From contig NC_030811.1 of assembly GCF_001704415.2 (NCBI RefSeq), positions 55,479,591 to 55,543,590 of the forward strand: a stretch of DNA of 64,000 nt, given 5' to 3'. Below the pieces are notes generated by a model, which worked only from the letters and a program-made list of their open reading frames with translations, did not search any database and had not been told where the DNA came from. This stretch comes from Capra hircus (lineage: Eukaryota; Chordata; Mammalia; Artiodactyla; Bovidae). Positions 45,750 to 56,409 of the stretch are shown here, piece after piece (the stretch's first letter is position 1; each line of letters begins with the position of its first letter). The position numbers and the translations under genes are program-made.

Positions 45750-46421
45750 AGCAAGATCATGGCATCTGGTCCATCACTTCATGGAAAATAGATGGGGAAA
45801 CAGTGGAAACAGTGTCAGACTTTATTTGGGGGGCTCCAAAATCACTGCAGATGGTGACTGCAGCCATGAAATTAAAAGATGCTTACTCCTTGGAAGAAAA
45901 GTTATGACCAACCTAGATAGCATATTGAAAAGCAGAGACATTACTTTGCCAACAAAGGTCTGTCTAGTCAAGGCTATGGTTTTTTCAGTGGTCATGTATG
46001 GATGTGAGAGTTAGACTGTGAAGAAGGCTGAGTGCCAAAGAATTGATGCTTTTGAACTGTGGTGTTGGAGAAGACTCTTGAGAGTCCCTTAGACTGCAAG
46101 GAGATCCAACCAGTTCATTCTAAAGGAGATCAACCCTGGGATTTCTTTGGAAGGAATGATGCTAAAGCTGAAACTCCAGTACTTTGGCCATCTCATGTGA
46201 AGAGCTGACTCATTGGAAAAGACTCTGATGCTGGGAGGGATTGGGGACAGGAGGAAAAGGAGACGACAGAGGATGAGATGGCTGGATGGCATCACCGACT
46301 CGATGGACGTGAGTCTGAGTGAACTCCAAGAGTTGGTGATGGACAGGGAGGCCTGGCGTGCTGCGATTCATGGGGTCGCAGAGTCGGACATGACTGAGCG
46401 ACTGAACTGAACTGAACTGAA
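45750..46421 (+). mobile_element. BovB LINE 3' fragment
   Basis: It begins at GATCATGGCATCTGGTCC, with the IDGETVETV-type block followed by the C-terminal region. A stop replaces Trp in the CESW motif at about 46013, and a further stop lies near 46094. It ends GAACTGAACTGAACTGAA. AAGCAA flanks both ends and may be a short target-site duplication. Confidence 0.92.
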
Positions 46422-46684
46422 GCAAAGTGACCAGAAGGTTGGCACCTAGGAGAATTGGAGCCAGGAAAATATCTTTTGGGTATTGTCTTTTATTTAGAGT
46501 TCTGTCTTTTTTACGTTTACCATGATTTCTGCAGTTTGTCTCCCAATAGTTCCCCCAATTCTATTTCAGTTTCTCCATAATTTTTTTTTTAGTTTGTTTG
46601 TGGGTTATTATTATTTTTTAAACAGTAGGACTCCTCAAGAACCTCAGTCCTATGCTCTGGCAGGGTAAACCTATTCAGAAATGA

Positions 46685-47006
46685 AAGTGGAAGTTGCTCA
46701 GTTGTTTCTGACTTTTTGCCAACCTATGGAATCCTCTAGGCCAGAATAATGGAAAACTGGAATTCTCCAGGCCAGAATACAGGAGTGGGTAGCCTTTCCC
46801 TCTCCCAGGGATCTTCCCAACCCAGGGATCGAACCCAGGGCTCCCATATTGCAGGGGGATTCTTTACCAACAGCCACCAGGGAAGCCAAAGAATACTGGG
46901 ATGGGTAACCTATCCTTTCTCCAGCGGATCTTCCTGAGCCAGGAACTGAACCGGGGTCTCCTGCATTGCAGGTGGATTCTTTACCAGCTGAGCCACCAGG
47001 GACAAT
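46685..47006 (-). mobile_element. Bov-tA SINE (antisense) with duplicated head portion
   Basis: One reversed copy (GCTCAGTTGTTTCTGACTTT to CAGCCACCAGGGAAGCC) is followed directly by a second partial reversed copy (AAGAATACTGGGATGGG to GAGCCACCAGGGAC). The two tRNA-like heads are therefore in tandem. Confidence 0.85.
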
Positions 47007-47079
47007 CCATTCAGAATGAAGCAGCACTATTAGGAGAATGAGAGTGGTTTTCTCCACAAATACCTTCCCTTTTATTTCA

Positions 47080-47138
47080 AGTTTTCTTCTATTGTGGTAA
47101 AAGTCACATAATACAAGTCAACTTAAAAATGGATTTGG
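47080..47138 (-). mobile_element. Ancient L1 3' fragment, left of LTR-like copy 1
   Basis: TATTGTGGTAAAAGTCACAT matches the same antisense L1 3' region as at 35.8 kb. It is interrupted here and resumes at 47636. Confidence 0.55.
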
Positions 47139-47635
47139 TGGAAATTTTTAGGACTTCAAGCCTGGAAGACAACATCTCAAGTAACCCTGAGAGAACTGCT
47201 CTGAGGAGGTAAGGGGAGGGACCAGGTTATATAGAGGTTCTGCAAGAAGGGGAGGTAGTCTGAACATCAAAAAATTATTGTTAATTAAAGAAAGACAGAC
47301 ATCCCAAGTGACGATATCCCAACTTCCTTCCCAAGTGAAGGAAGTTAGCACTTCTCTATGTATGGGAAGGTGCAAGGGTCTGGGCTCACTGAAATCATTC
47401 CTTTGATATACAGATCAGCTCTCTGGGCCAGTATCCTGTGTTTTCACATCCTGAGCTTCCTTTCCTCAGGGCTCACCATAGGGGGTGACTGTAGTCTGAT
47501 GGCTGCGAGATAACAGGTATTCTTCTCCTTCCTGAGTCCCCTTAGGGCTCACCAGAGGACTGCAATTGCCGTAGACTGTGCCATCTTTATTTACTGATGT
47601 GGCAGGAAATATTCCATTTCTTTTACAAAGTATAC
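47139..47635 (+). mobile_element. Unnamed LTR-like repeat, copy 1
   Basis: This block of about 0.5 kb shares with 48624-49275 the words AATTTTTAGGACTTCAAGCC, GTAGTCTGAACATCAAA/GTAATCTGAACATCAAA, TCTATGTATGG, GGGCTCACTGAAA, TGTGTTTTCA and ATTCCATTTCT in the same order. It contains a TATATAG word near 47229. No coding sequence is evident. Its length, lack of an A-tail and insertion into an older L1 suggest a solo LTR, but I cannot name the family. Confidence 0.6.
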
Positions 47636-47800
47636 TATTTTAAGCATATCGTACTGTACAGTTCAGTGGCACTAAGTACATTCACACTGTTGGGCAACTC
47701 TCAACATCATCTATTTCTCGAATTTTTAACCTTCCTAAACTGAACTCTGTCCCCGTAAAACACTAACTCCCCATTCTGCTTGCTGAATTCTCCTGGGTCT
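47636..47800 (-). mobile_element. Ancient L1 3' fragment, right of LTR-like copy 1
   Basis: GTACTGTACAGTTCAGTGGC and TAACTCCCCATTCTGCTTGC continue the antisense L1 interrupted at 47138. Confidence 0.6.
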
Positions 47801-47852
47801 TTAATGGTGATAGTCTTTAGCTGGATGAATCTTAGAATTTAAAAATTGTTAT

Positions 47853-48030
47853 TGCTTCGGACTCCATGGATGGTAGCCCTCCAGGCTCCTTCGTCCATGG
47901 AATTTCTCAGACAAGAATACTGGAGTGGGTTGCCATTCCCTTCTCCAGAGGATCTTCCGGAGCCAGGGATTAAACCTGCATCTCCTTCTTGGCAGGTGGA
48001 TTCTTTCCCACTGAGCCACCAGGGAAGCCC
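47853..48030 (-). mobile_element. Bov-tA SINE (antisense)
   Basis: CTTCGGACTCCATGGATGGT to GAGCCACCAGGGAAGCCC. The left end is shortened. Confidence 0.88.
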
Positions 48031-48356
48031 AGGGTTTAAAAGAGAACTCAGCAAATAGCTTATGCCTCTAACAGCCACCAGGGGTCAGTGCAGCACAGGA
48101 AGTGAGTGGGTCTAGTCAGATTGGATCCACAAATTGATTCCATCAAGTTGAATCAAGTGTGCCTAAATCCTTGTGCTACAAATTCATCATGGTTTCAACC
48201 TTATTTCCGGAAATGAGCCATTCATGGTGCCCTTTGGGTGGCACACATTTCATTTGACTTCTTAATATTCAAGTTCTTTTCAGATAGATTGTTTACTAAA
48301 AACACAGCTCTGTTGTCTAATGCAACCGCACCCAAGGCATTTTTAGCCAATTTTAG

Positions 48357-48512
48357 GAAATGATGGCATCGCCAACTTGATGGATATGAGTCTGAGCGAG
48401 CTCTGGGAGTTGGAGGACAGGTGTGCTGCTGTTCATGGTGCTGCAAAGAGTTGGACACAACTGAGGGACTGAAATGAACTGAACTGAACTGAACTGAACT
48501 GAAGAAATGATG
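48357..48512 (+). mobile_element. BovB 3' tail (about 140 bp) with 9-bp target-site duplication
   Basis: The last part of BovB, from GGCATCGCCAACTTGATGG to an extended (GAACT)n tail, lies between two copies of GAAATGATG (48357-48365 and 48504-48512). The 5' junction overlaps the element by a few bases, which is typical of microhomology at the truncation point. Confidence 0.9.
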
Positions 48513-48869
48513 AGATCACACCCTATTTGTTTCCCCAATCTGGATCAAATGAGACCTCCATGTTTGGGGGACAGGATGACTTGAAAATTATTCACAACCT
48601 AAAAGTTCATAGTTACACATTATTTGGCAGGAATTTTTAGGACTTCAAGCCCTCAGCAGCGTCTCAAAAAACCCTGAGAGATCTGCTCCAAAGAGGTGAA
48701 CTAGGGGAGCCAGAATATACAGAAGTTTTGCGAAAAAGGGCAGGTAATCTGAACATCAAAGTACTATTGTTAGTTAAAGGAAAAACACATGCTCAAGGAA
48801 TTCGGTGCTTTTCTATGTATGGAAAGATGCAAGAGCCTGGGCTCACTGAAACCATTCATTGATACGCAC

Positions 48870-48990
48870 CTCTGGAGGACAGCATGGCGACCCACTCCAG
48901 TATTCTTGCCTGGAAAATCCCCATGGACAGAGGAGCCTGGTGGGCGACAGTCCATAGGGTCACAAAGGGTTGGGAGCAACACTGCACAAT
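48870..48990 (+). mobile_element. Bov-A SINE unit
   Basis: GGAGGACAGCATGGCGACCC, CAGTATTCTTGCCTGG and CACAAAGGGTTGGGAGCAAC. A single Bov-A unit without tRNA head. Confidence 0.85.
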
Positions 48991-49203
48991 AGGCACCTCA
49001 GCTATCTGGGAACGATTTCCTGTGTTTTCATGTCCGGAGTTCCTCAGGACTCACTGTCGGGAGTGGCTGCAGTCTGACGGCTGCTAGATGGCAGGTATCC
49101 TTTCCTTCCTGAGTTCCTTCAGAGACCACTAGCTCACCATCCGTGGGGGCCGCAATCCTTGACCACTGTGATATCCTTTGTTTACTAATATGGTAGGAAA
49201 TGT

Positions 49204-49252
49204 TTGGGGTCTCAAAGAGGTGGACATGACTGAGCATCTGAACACAATAGTA
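49204..49252 (+). mobile_element. Bov-A/BovB tail scrap
   Basis: TGGGGTCTCAAAGAGGTGGA and CATGACTGAGCATCTGA form only the last 45-50 bp of a Bov-A or BovB element. Confidence 0.7.
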
Positions 49253-49396
49253 GACAATATTCCATTTCTCACTACTTTTAAGGGCGAGGTTGTAAGGGCT
49301 AGAGCTATATTCTTTTCTTCTCTAGGAATTTTAAATCCAAAGATAAAATAGAGACCGTATGAATAGTAAAGTAGATTTTTTTTTTTTTTAAGGAAA

Positions 49397-49600
49397 AGTC
49401 TTGTTGTTTAATCACTAAGTCCTGTCTGAATCTGCGACCCTATGGGCTGTAGCCCACCAGGCTCCTCCGTCCATGGGATTTTCCAGGCAAGAATACTGGA
49501 ATGGGTTGCTATTCCCTTCTCCAGGAGATCTTCCCAACCCAGGGTTCGAACCCAGGTCTCCTGCCTTGCAGGCATATTCTTTACCACTGAGCCACCAGCC
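49397..49600 (-). mobile_element. Bov-tA SINE (antisense)
   Basis: TTGTTGTTTAATCACTAAGT to CACTGAGCCACCAGCCAC, in reversed order. It immediately precedes the target site of the BovB insertion. Confidence 0.9.
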
Positions 49601-49609
49601 ACCCCCTTA

Positions 49610-50790
49610 GTTCAGTTCAGTTTAGTCGCTCAGTCGTATCCGACTCTTTGCAACACCATGGACTGCAGCACGCCCAGCCTTCTTGTCCATCACCAATTTC
49701 CAGAGCCTATTCAAACTCATGTCTATCACATCTGTGATGCTATCCAACCATCTCATCCTTGGTCGTCCCATTCTCCTCCCACATTCAATCTTTCCCAGAA
49801 TCAGGGTCTTTTCCAATGAGTCAGCTCTTCACATCAGGTGGCCAAAATGCTGGAGTTTCAGCTTCAGCATTAGTCCTTCCAATGAACACTCAGGACTGAT
49901 TTTCTTTAGGATGGACTGGTTGGATCTCCTTGCAGTCCAAGGGACTCTCAAGAGTCTTCTCCAACACAGTAGTTCAAAAGCTTTAATTCTTAGGTGTTCA
50001 GCTTTCTTTATAGTCCAACTATCACATCCATATGTGACTATTGGAAAAACCATAGACTTGACTAGACAGAACTTTGTGGGCAAAGTAATGTCTCTGCTTT
50101 TTCATATGCTGTCTAGATTGGTCATAACTTTTCTTCCAAAGAGTAAGCATCTTTTAATTTCATGGCTGCAATCACCATCTGAAGTGATTTTGGAGCCCCC
50201 CAAAATAAAGTCTGTCACTGTTTCCACTGTTTCTCCATCTATTTCCCATGAAGTGATGGGACCGAATGCCATGATCTTCGTTTTCTGAATGTTGAGCTTT
50301 AAGCCAACTTTTTCAGTCTCCTCTTTCACTTTCATCAAGAGGCTTTTTAGCTCCTCTTCACTGTCTGCCATAAGGGTGGTGTCATCTGCATATCTGAGGT
50401 TATTGATATTTCTCCCAGCAATCTTGATTCCAGCTTGTTCTTCTTCCAGCCCAGCATTTCTCATGATGTACTCTGCATAGAAGTTAAATAAGCAGGGTGA
50501 CAATATACAGCTTTGACATACTCCTTTCCCAATTTGGAACCAGCCTGTTGTTCTATGTCCAGTTCTAACTGTTGCTTCCTGACCTACATACATTTCTCAA
50601 GAGGCAGGTCAGACGGTCTGGTATTCCCAACTCTTTAAGAATTTTCCACAGTTTGTTGTGATCCACACAGTCAAAGGCTTTGGCATAGTCAATAAGGCAG
50701 AAGTAGATGCTTTTCTGGAACTCTCTTGCTTTTTCCATGATCCAGTGGATGTTGGCAATTTGATCTCTGGTTCCTCTGCTTTTTCTAAAA
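49610..50790 (-). mobile_element. BovB LINE, 3' half (reverse transcriptase), part of a twin-primed insertion
   Basis: On the minus strand it runs from the YFCLIDYAKAFD block through CILSPCLFNFYAEYIMRNA and the active-site RYADD (near 50393) to the C-terminal region, then the reversed TTCAGTTCAG tail at the left. The stretch 50102-50593 is open for 163 codons, but other parts are frame-shifted. Together with 50863-51920 in the opposite orientation it appears to be one insertion, bounded by CCCCCTTA (49602-49609) and CCCCCTA (51921-51927). Confidence 0.92.
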
Positions 50791-50862
50791 GTTTAATTCA
50801 GTTCAGTCGCTCAGTCGTGTCTGACTCTTTGCGACCCCATGTACTGCAGCACACCTCCCTCT
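50791..50862 (-). mobile_element. BovB micro-fragment (about 65 bp of 3' end) at the inversion junction
   Basis: TTCAGTTCAGTCGCTCAGTC to ATGTACTGCAGCACACCTCC is the very end of BovB in reverse. It is bracketed by TCTAAAAG on both sides (left copy ending at about 50793, right copy near 50863-50869), which looks like a target-site duplication. Confidence 0.75.
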
Positions 50863-51920
50863 AAAAGTCTGGCCCCAGGTAAATAGCAGGGAGGGAACAC
50901 AGCCCCACCCATCAACAGAAAATTGGATTAAAGATTTACTGTGCATGGCCCCGCCCATCAGAACAAGACCCAGTTTCCCCCTGTCAGTCTCTCCCATCAG
51001 GAAGCTTCCATAAGCCTCTTATCCTTCTCCATCAGAGTGCAGATAGACTGAAAACAACAATCACAGAAAACTAACCAATCTAATCACATGGACCACAGCC
51101 TTGTCTAACTCAATGAAATTATGAGCCATGCCCTGTAGGGCCACCCAAGACGGATGGGTCATGGTAGAGAATTCTGACAAAATGTGGTCCACTGGAGAAG
51201 GGAAAGGCAAACCACTTCAGTATTCTTGCCTCGAGAACCCATGAACATTATGGAAAAGCAAAAAGATAGGACACTGAAAGATGAATTTCCCAGGTCGGTA
51301 GGTGCCCAATATGCTACTGAAGATCAGTGGAGAAATAACTCCAGAAAGAATGAAGCGATGGAGCCAAAGCAAAAAAATAATACCCAGTTGTGGATGTGAC
51401 TGGTGATAGAAGCAAGGTCTGATGCTGTAAAGAGCAATATTGCACAGGAACCTGGAGTGTTGGATCCATGAATCAAGCAAATCCAAGAAGTGGTCAAACA
51501 GGAGATGGCAAGAGTGAACGTCGACATTCTAGGAATCAGTGAACTAAAATGGACTGGAATGGGTGAATTTAACTCTGATGACCATTATATCTACTACTGT
51601 GGGCAAGAATCCCTTAGAAGAAATGGACCAGCCATCGTAATCAACAAAAGAGTCCAAAATGCAGTACTTGGCTGCAATCTCAAAAACAACAGAATGATCT
51701 TTGTTCATTTCCAAGGCAAACCATTCAATATCACGGTAATCCAAGTCTGTGCCCCAACCAGTAATGCTGAAGAAGCTGAAGTTGAACGGTTCAATGAAGA
51801 CCTACAAGACCTTCTAGAACTAACACCCCCAAAAGATGACCTTTTCATTATAGGGGACTGGAATGCAAAAGTACGAAGTCAAGAAACACCTTGAGTAACA
51901 GGCAAATCTGGCCTTGGAAG
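50863..51920 (+). mobile_element. BovB LINE, 5' part (5' UTR and endonuclease), inverted half
   Basis: This sense-strand segment holds the BovB 5' region and an apurinic-type endonuclease. The frame 51490-51894 shows NVDILGISELKWTG, FVHFQGKPFNITVIQVCAP and FIIGDWNAKVRSQ, with the D-W-N motif of the APE fold. It ends in a TGA at 51892-51894, where the consensus as I remember it continues with Gly. The region upstream contains CTGGAGAAGGGAAAGGCAAA, the part shared with Bov-A SINEs. Its orientation is opposite to the adjoining reverse transcriptase half. Confidence 0.9.
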
Positions 51921-52019
51921 CCCCCTAATGACACATTAATCTTCAAATATATATATTCGTTTTTCTGAATCAACTGAGATTTTGACACATAAAGAGATGT
52001 TGAATCATCAGAGCCTTCG

Positions 52020-52225
52020 TGAAGTGAAGTTGCTCAGTCGTGTCCGACTCTTTGTGACCCCATGGACTGTAGCCTACCAGGCTCCTCTGTCCATGGAATT
52101 TTCCAGGCAATAGTACTAGAGTGGATTGCCATTTCCTTCTCCAGGGGATCTTCCCGACCCAGGGATTGAACCCAGGTCTCCCACATTGTAGACAGATGCT
52201 TTTACCATCTGAGCCATCAGAGCTT
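52020..52225 (-). mobile_element. Bov-tA SINE (antisense)
   Basis: AGTGAAGTTGCTCAGTCGTG to CTGAGCCATCAGAGCTT, full length in reverse. Confidence 0.92.
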
Positions 52226-53283
52226 TAGGGTGAAGGAAAAACTTGATTTGATCTTCATCCGGGGATGATGCATTGATATTAACGGTTGAAAACTCCAATG
52301 AAATAGAACCAATTATATGGAGCTTTGAGCTGGGGAGGATTTTGAGACCATGTCTGGACTTGATAAGAAAAGTTACACTAATTGCTTAGTGATGTCTGCC
52401 ATAAGTGAAGAGACAAGGCCTGGCAATATACGTGTCACATATTTATACATTTTCTATCTCCATCTTGCTCTGGTTTGATACCATCTCCAGTCATTACATT
52501 TTTGAACATCTGTTTTATATTAAACGTCGTGTTGGTTGGTTTCGAGTACACAAATACAAAAAAAAAAAAAAAAGAAAGAAATGAGATGGTTCCTGCTCTC
52601 CCAGAGATGATAACACAGGAAGGAAGAATTAAAATCTAACTTGAAGCAGAATCACTAAAGTTTGACAAAGAAGTAAAAATAGAGCATTCTGAGGGTTAAC
52701 CAGGGTAAAGTTAGCTTTAGTCAAAGAGATCAGAGCATATGTCCCAGAGGTGAAATTGTCTCTGGGTCATGAAGAATAACCAAGATTTCCACAGGGAGAC
52801 TAGACGTAGAAGGAATTCCACAAAAACAGAGTGACGTGAATACAAATGAGACTGGGCCCTGTTCAGTCAGGAAACTGCTCTGGGGGAAGATGGGAAGAAC
52901 AAAATAGTGCTGAAGGCGATAGCTTCACTTCCTGAGGAACTTGCTTGTCTGGAAAAGGCACCTTTAATATATTCCCCACAAATTTATTCATTAAACAGAA
53001 TCACCAGATGTTATCTGCAAGCCCTTATGGTTTAGAATCCTTGAATTCAAACACTTTTGGCATTTATTTGACCTGTTTGGGCTGAGTCTGGTTGAAGAGT
53101 AGGCAAGGAACTCTGCAAACTTTGTGCAAAAATGTAACCTACGTCTCAACGTATTGACCAGCAATAAGGACAATTCATCTTCCCACACAGGTTTCTTAGA
53201 AGAGTTAAACATACGGTGGTTATTACAGTGCTTGGGACCAAGTGGGTTCTGAAAAAGTATTAACTGATGAGTGAGTGCTATGG
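52226..53283. other. Intergenic unique sequence
   Basis: A run of about 17 A bases is at 52557-52573. No gene or other repeat is seen. Confidence 0.5.
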
Positions 53284-53400
53284 TCCTGGAGAAGGAAACG
53301 GCAGCCCATTCCAGTGTTCTTGCCTGGAGAATACCATGAACAGAGCCTGCTGGGCTACAGTCCACGGCGTCACAGAGCTGGACACGACTGAACATGGCAC
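53284..53400 (+). mobile_element. Bov-A SINE unit
   Basis: GGTCCTGGAGAAGGAAACGG to GAGCTGGACACGACTGAACA. A single Bov-A unit without tRNA head. Confidence 0.88.
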
Positions 53401-55004
53401 AAGAGTCATGGAACCAGAGCAGGACTCTACAGTTTCATTTTCAGCAGTGCGTATCGGTCTCTGCTGTTCCATTAATTAGTACCCTTTTGCCCTTGTGTCT
53501 TTAAGTTTAGAATCCTCTTCTACAAGATGAACCATGAGAGATGCTGCTAAAAGAGGAACCATCATAGATGGATTGTTTCCATGATGGCTGCTTGCCAGGC
53601 AAGGTGCTTCTATAAGCACAGGTCTGACCCTCTCACCCAGGTGTTCGAAACAAAACACTCCATGGAACATCCACAGAGTCCAAGGTGAATACTGAAATTA
53701 CCCAAGTGAATATAGCATGCCACAGTTATTGTCACTTGTTATTTCCAAAAAGCAGGGTTTCATGTTTTTTGAATAAAACAAAAGTATAATGAGTGCTCAC
53801 AAATCTCCTAAATTAGTCTTAAAAACAGATCTTACCATCAGCAAAGGCATACTTTGCAGTATCTATGATACCCCAGGTTCTTCTCTTGCCTCACCTGGCT
53901 TTGCTGAGGGCACCCCGGGGCTATGCCTGAGACCAAGCCTGGAGTCAAGTCATTCATCCTCAACTGCCATCCCAAAGGCATTTTCACTTTTAACCTAATT
54001 TAACAAATTCTCAATAAATCAAGATGTTGGCCCAATAGGATTTTTTTTTTAAACTGGAAGTGGATACAGAGAATATAATTGACCAAATGAAGTTGGCTGC
54101 CAGTGGGAAAACAAATTCAAATCTTGCCAACGAATAAGTGAATTTCCATATGTTTTAGGAATGAATTTGGAGAGAAATCCTAGACTTATGAAGTGGTGGT
54201 AATCAACCATCTCTACCCTTTTCCTCTGTCCTATGGGGCCTTGGGGGGTTGGGGGATTAGGGGATTAATAATTGTAATAATGAGAATGTTATATGCTGGC
54301 CCTATGTCAAAAGCTCCGTGGATGTGCAGGGGCAAGGTTTAACCAGTTTGTGGTAGGAAGAGGTACTGGAAGGTAGAAAGAGAAGAAAATTAGTATTCTC
54401 TGAGCACCTGTGAGTGGCAGTCCCTCCCCTAGCCATATGGGGTTGGTATTATAGCCAGATTGGGGAACAAAAAAACCCCCACAGAACTCCTAGGGCTTGG
54501 TGGGGAAGCCAGGCAGGGCTTAGAAAATTGAGACATTTATTTATTATTCTTTTCTTACACGGACTGGTCCTGCCTAAGAATTGGATTGTTGTTGTTGTTA
54601 ACATTATTTGTATTTAATCTGAACATATTCCAAAATTTAAATGGGGGTGTGTGTGAGATCTCACATCTCTAGCCACAGTAATTGGTCTACAGGAAGGGAC
54701 TTGGGTCTGAGATGAGCCAATCCTAATTCTTTCTTAGGATTTTATTTTATTTTTTACATAGTATTTCTTTCTTTTCTTAAATTTATTTTTAATTGGAAGA
54801 TAGAATTGGGTTTTATTAAAGAGAAAAGAAAGTCATTTCAGAGCTTTGGTCCGTTAATTTGTGTTTTCAGGAGCACACATCCTTTGTTTGGCAGAGTGGG
54901 TTCATAAGCTTTAAAAATGTCTAGAACTTGTGTGGTGTAGGAAATAAGAGGGATAGCTCTGTATATTCACAGGAATTTGAAGTTCAAGAGGGGATTACAG
55001 TCTT
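53401..55004. other. Intergenic sequence
   Basis: Mostly unique. A (GTT)n run is at 54584-54600, and a short L1-like antisense tail (AAATTTATTTTTAATTGGAA) lies near 54779-54800. No gene is supported. Confidence 0.5.
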
Positions 55005-55223
55005 GGTGGCTTCCCAGGTGGTGCTAGTGGTAAAGAACCCACCTGCCAATGCAGGAGAGACACGGGTTCGATCCCTGGGTCCACTGGAAGATCCCCTGGA
55101 GTAGGAAAAGGCAACCCATTCCAGTATTCTTGCTTGGAGAATTCCATGGACAGAGGAGCCTGGTGGGCTACAGTCCATGGGGTCACGAAGAGTCGGACAC
55201 GACCAAAGTGACAGCACACAGGT
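55005..55223 (+). mobile_element. Bov-tA SINE
   Basis: GGTGGCTTCCCAGGTGGTGC, then CGGGTTCGATCCCTGGGTCC, and the body ending GTCGGACACGACCAAAGTGA. It is well preserved. Confidence 0.92.
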
Positions 55224-56384
55224 CTTAGTAGAAGGAAAACACTGGGAAGATAGAGGTGAGTCCCTGTCTAAGGAACACATGGCCAGGGAGAAACCCTCCA
55301 CAAAGGCAGACCAGCTGATGTTGGTGTTGGCGTTACATTTTTGATTAGTTGCTTCTTCTGTGTCATCATCTTCAACCTCCCAGAAAAGTCTGTTCTATAC
55401 AGCAGACTTTCGTGGGTAGAACTTGGGAAGAATAAAGGCAGTGAATGGGGGACGTGAAGTGGGGTGAGCAGGAACAGAATGAAGAGCAGTGAGAGCAGGA
55501 AGTAAAATGCAGGGAGATGGGTCAGGGCTTCAGAGGAGGTGGGACATGGGAGTGGAGGTGACCATAATAGATAAAAGACGGAGGCCCTTGAACTCCAAGG
55601 TGCAGGAACACACAGGGGAGGGCAGTACCGAGGGCGGGGATGTGGGCTTTCCAACTGAATGTGGAAACATGTACCAAAGAATCAAGTGCAGTGTGAGGCA
55701 GCAGCTGATGCCTATGGGAATAACTTGGTGGGTCACACACAGTTAAATGATTGACTTCATTGAAATGGAAGAATGTTAACAACCTATTTGGTCATAGAAC
55801 TGAAAGGGACATTAATCTTAAACTCAAAAACCTTACTTCTTTTACTGCATTGCACTCTTTCTCCTAGAAATAATAACTTATATTTATTGAGTCCTTACCA
55901 TACACTCAGCCTTATGTTATGCTGAGGCAGATACTATCATTCCCGTTTTATAGCTAAGGAAACTTAAGTTCAGCAAGAATATAAAACATGGTAAAGATAA
56001 CAGAGCAAACAAAAGACAGGACCGAGATTTAATTACAGATTTTTTTTTTAACCCAAAGTCTCAGTTCTTAATGACAAGCCAGAGAGTTTAGTCTGATGAT
56101 ATAAATTGAGTTGCTAGATAACACAGATGGTTACCTATGGACTAGCTGCTATTCTTACTCATATTCTCAGTGATTTATTGGCTTTCCAGTGTAGGGAGAA
56201 GGAGGGCTCTTTTTCTTTTTTTTTCAAACCATCACCTATACATCAGGAAGCAAAATGAAAGGGTAAGTTAGACTATTCATTTTGACAAGATATTCAGGAC
56301 TGAATAGTGCCAAGCATAAGGGAAATCTAGCTCTTTTCAAATGAATCCCAAAATCTGCAGAAGAAAAAGATGACTCACAAGAAA
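55224..56384. other. Intergenic sequence left of PDE1C 3' end
   Basis: A MIR-like remnant (TTATTGAGTCCTTACCATAC and TTATAGCTAAGGAAACTTAA) lies at about 55865-55990. The overlapping open frames on both strands at 55268-55782 carry no recognisable motifs. Confidence 0.5.
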
Positions 56385-56403
56385 GTTCTTTAAAAGTATC
56401 TCT

Positions 56404-56409
56404 TTATTT
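56404..56409 (-). terminator. PDE1C: Candidate poly(A) signal of PDE1C
   Basis: TTTATT on the + strand reads AATAAA on the minus strand. About 35 nt further along the minus strand comes a T/G-rich stretch (TTTCTTGTGAGTC), as expected for cleavage near 56385. Confidence 0.4.

Larger units (their letters stand above)
48624..49275 (+). mobile_element. Unnamed LTR-like repeat, copy 2 (with two SINE insertions)
   Basis: This is homologous to 47139-47635 along its whole length. It is interrupted by a Bov-A piece at 48870-48990 and a short Bov-A tail at about 49204-49252. Its end ATTCCATTTCT is reached only after the second insertion. Confidence 0.6.

Noticed and set aside
47139..49275. A complete provirus with two LTRs
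   Set aside because: The old L1 resumes right after the first copy, and the sequence between the copies is L1, SINE and BovB with no retroviral coding remains.
51490..51894. Endonuclease-like frame that could be taken for an AP endonuclease gene
   Set aside because: It is the endonuclease domain of BovB, lacks its own start and gene structure, and ends in a premature TGA.
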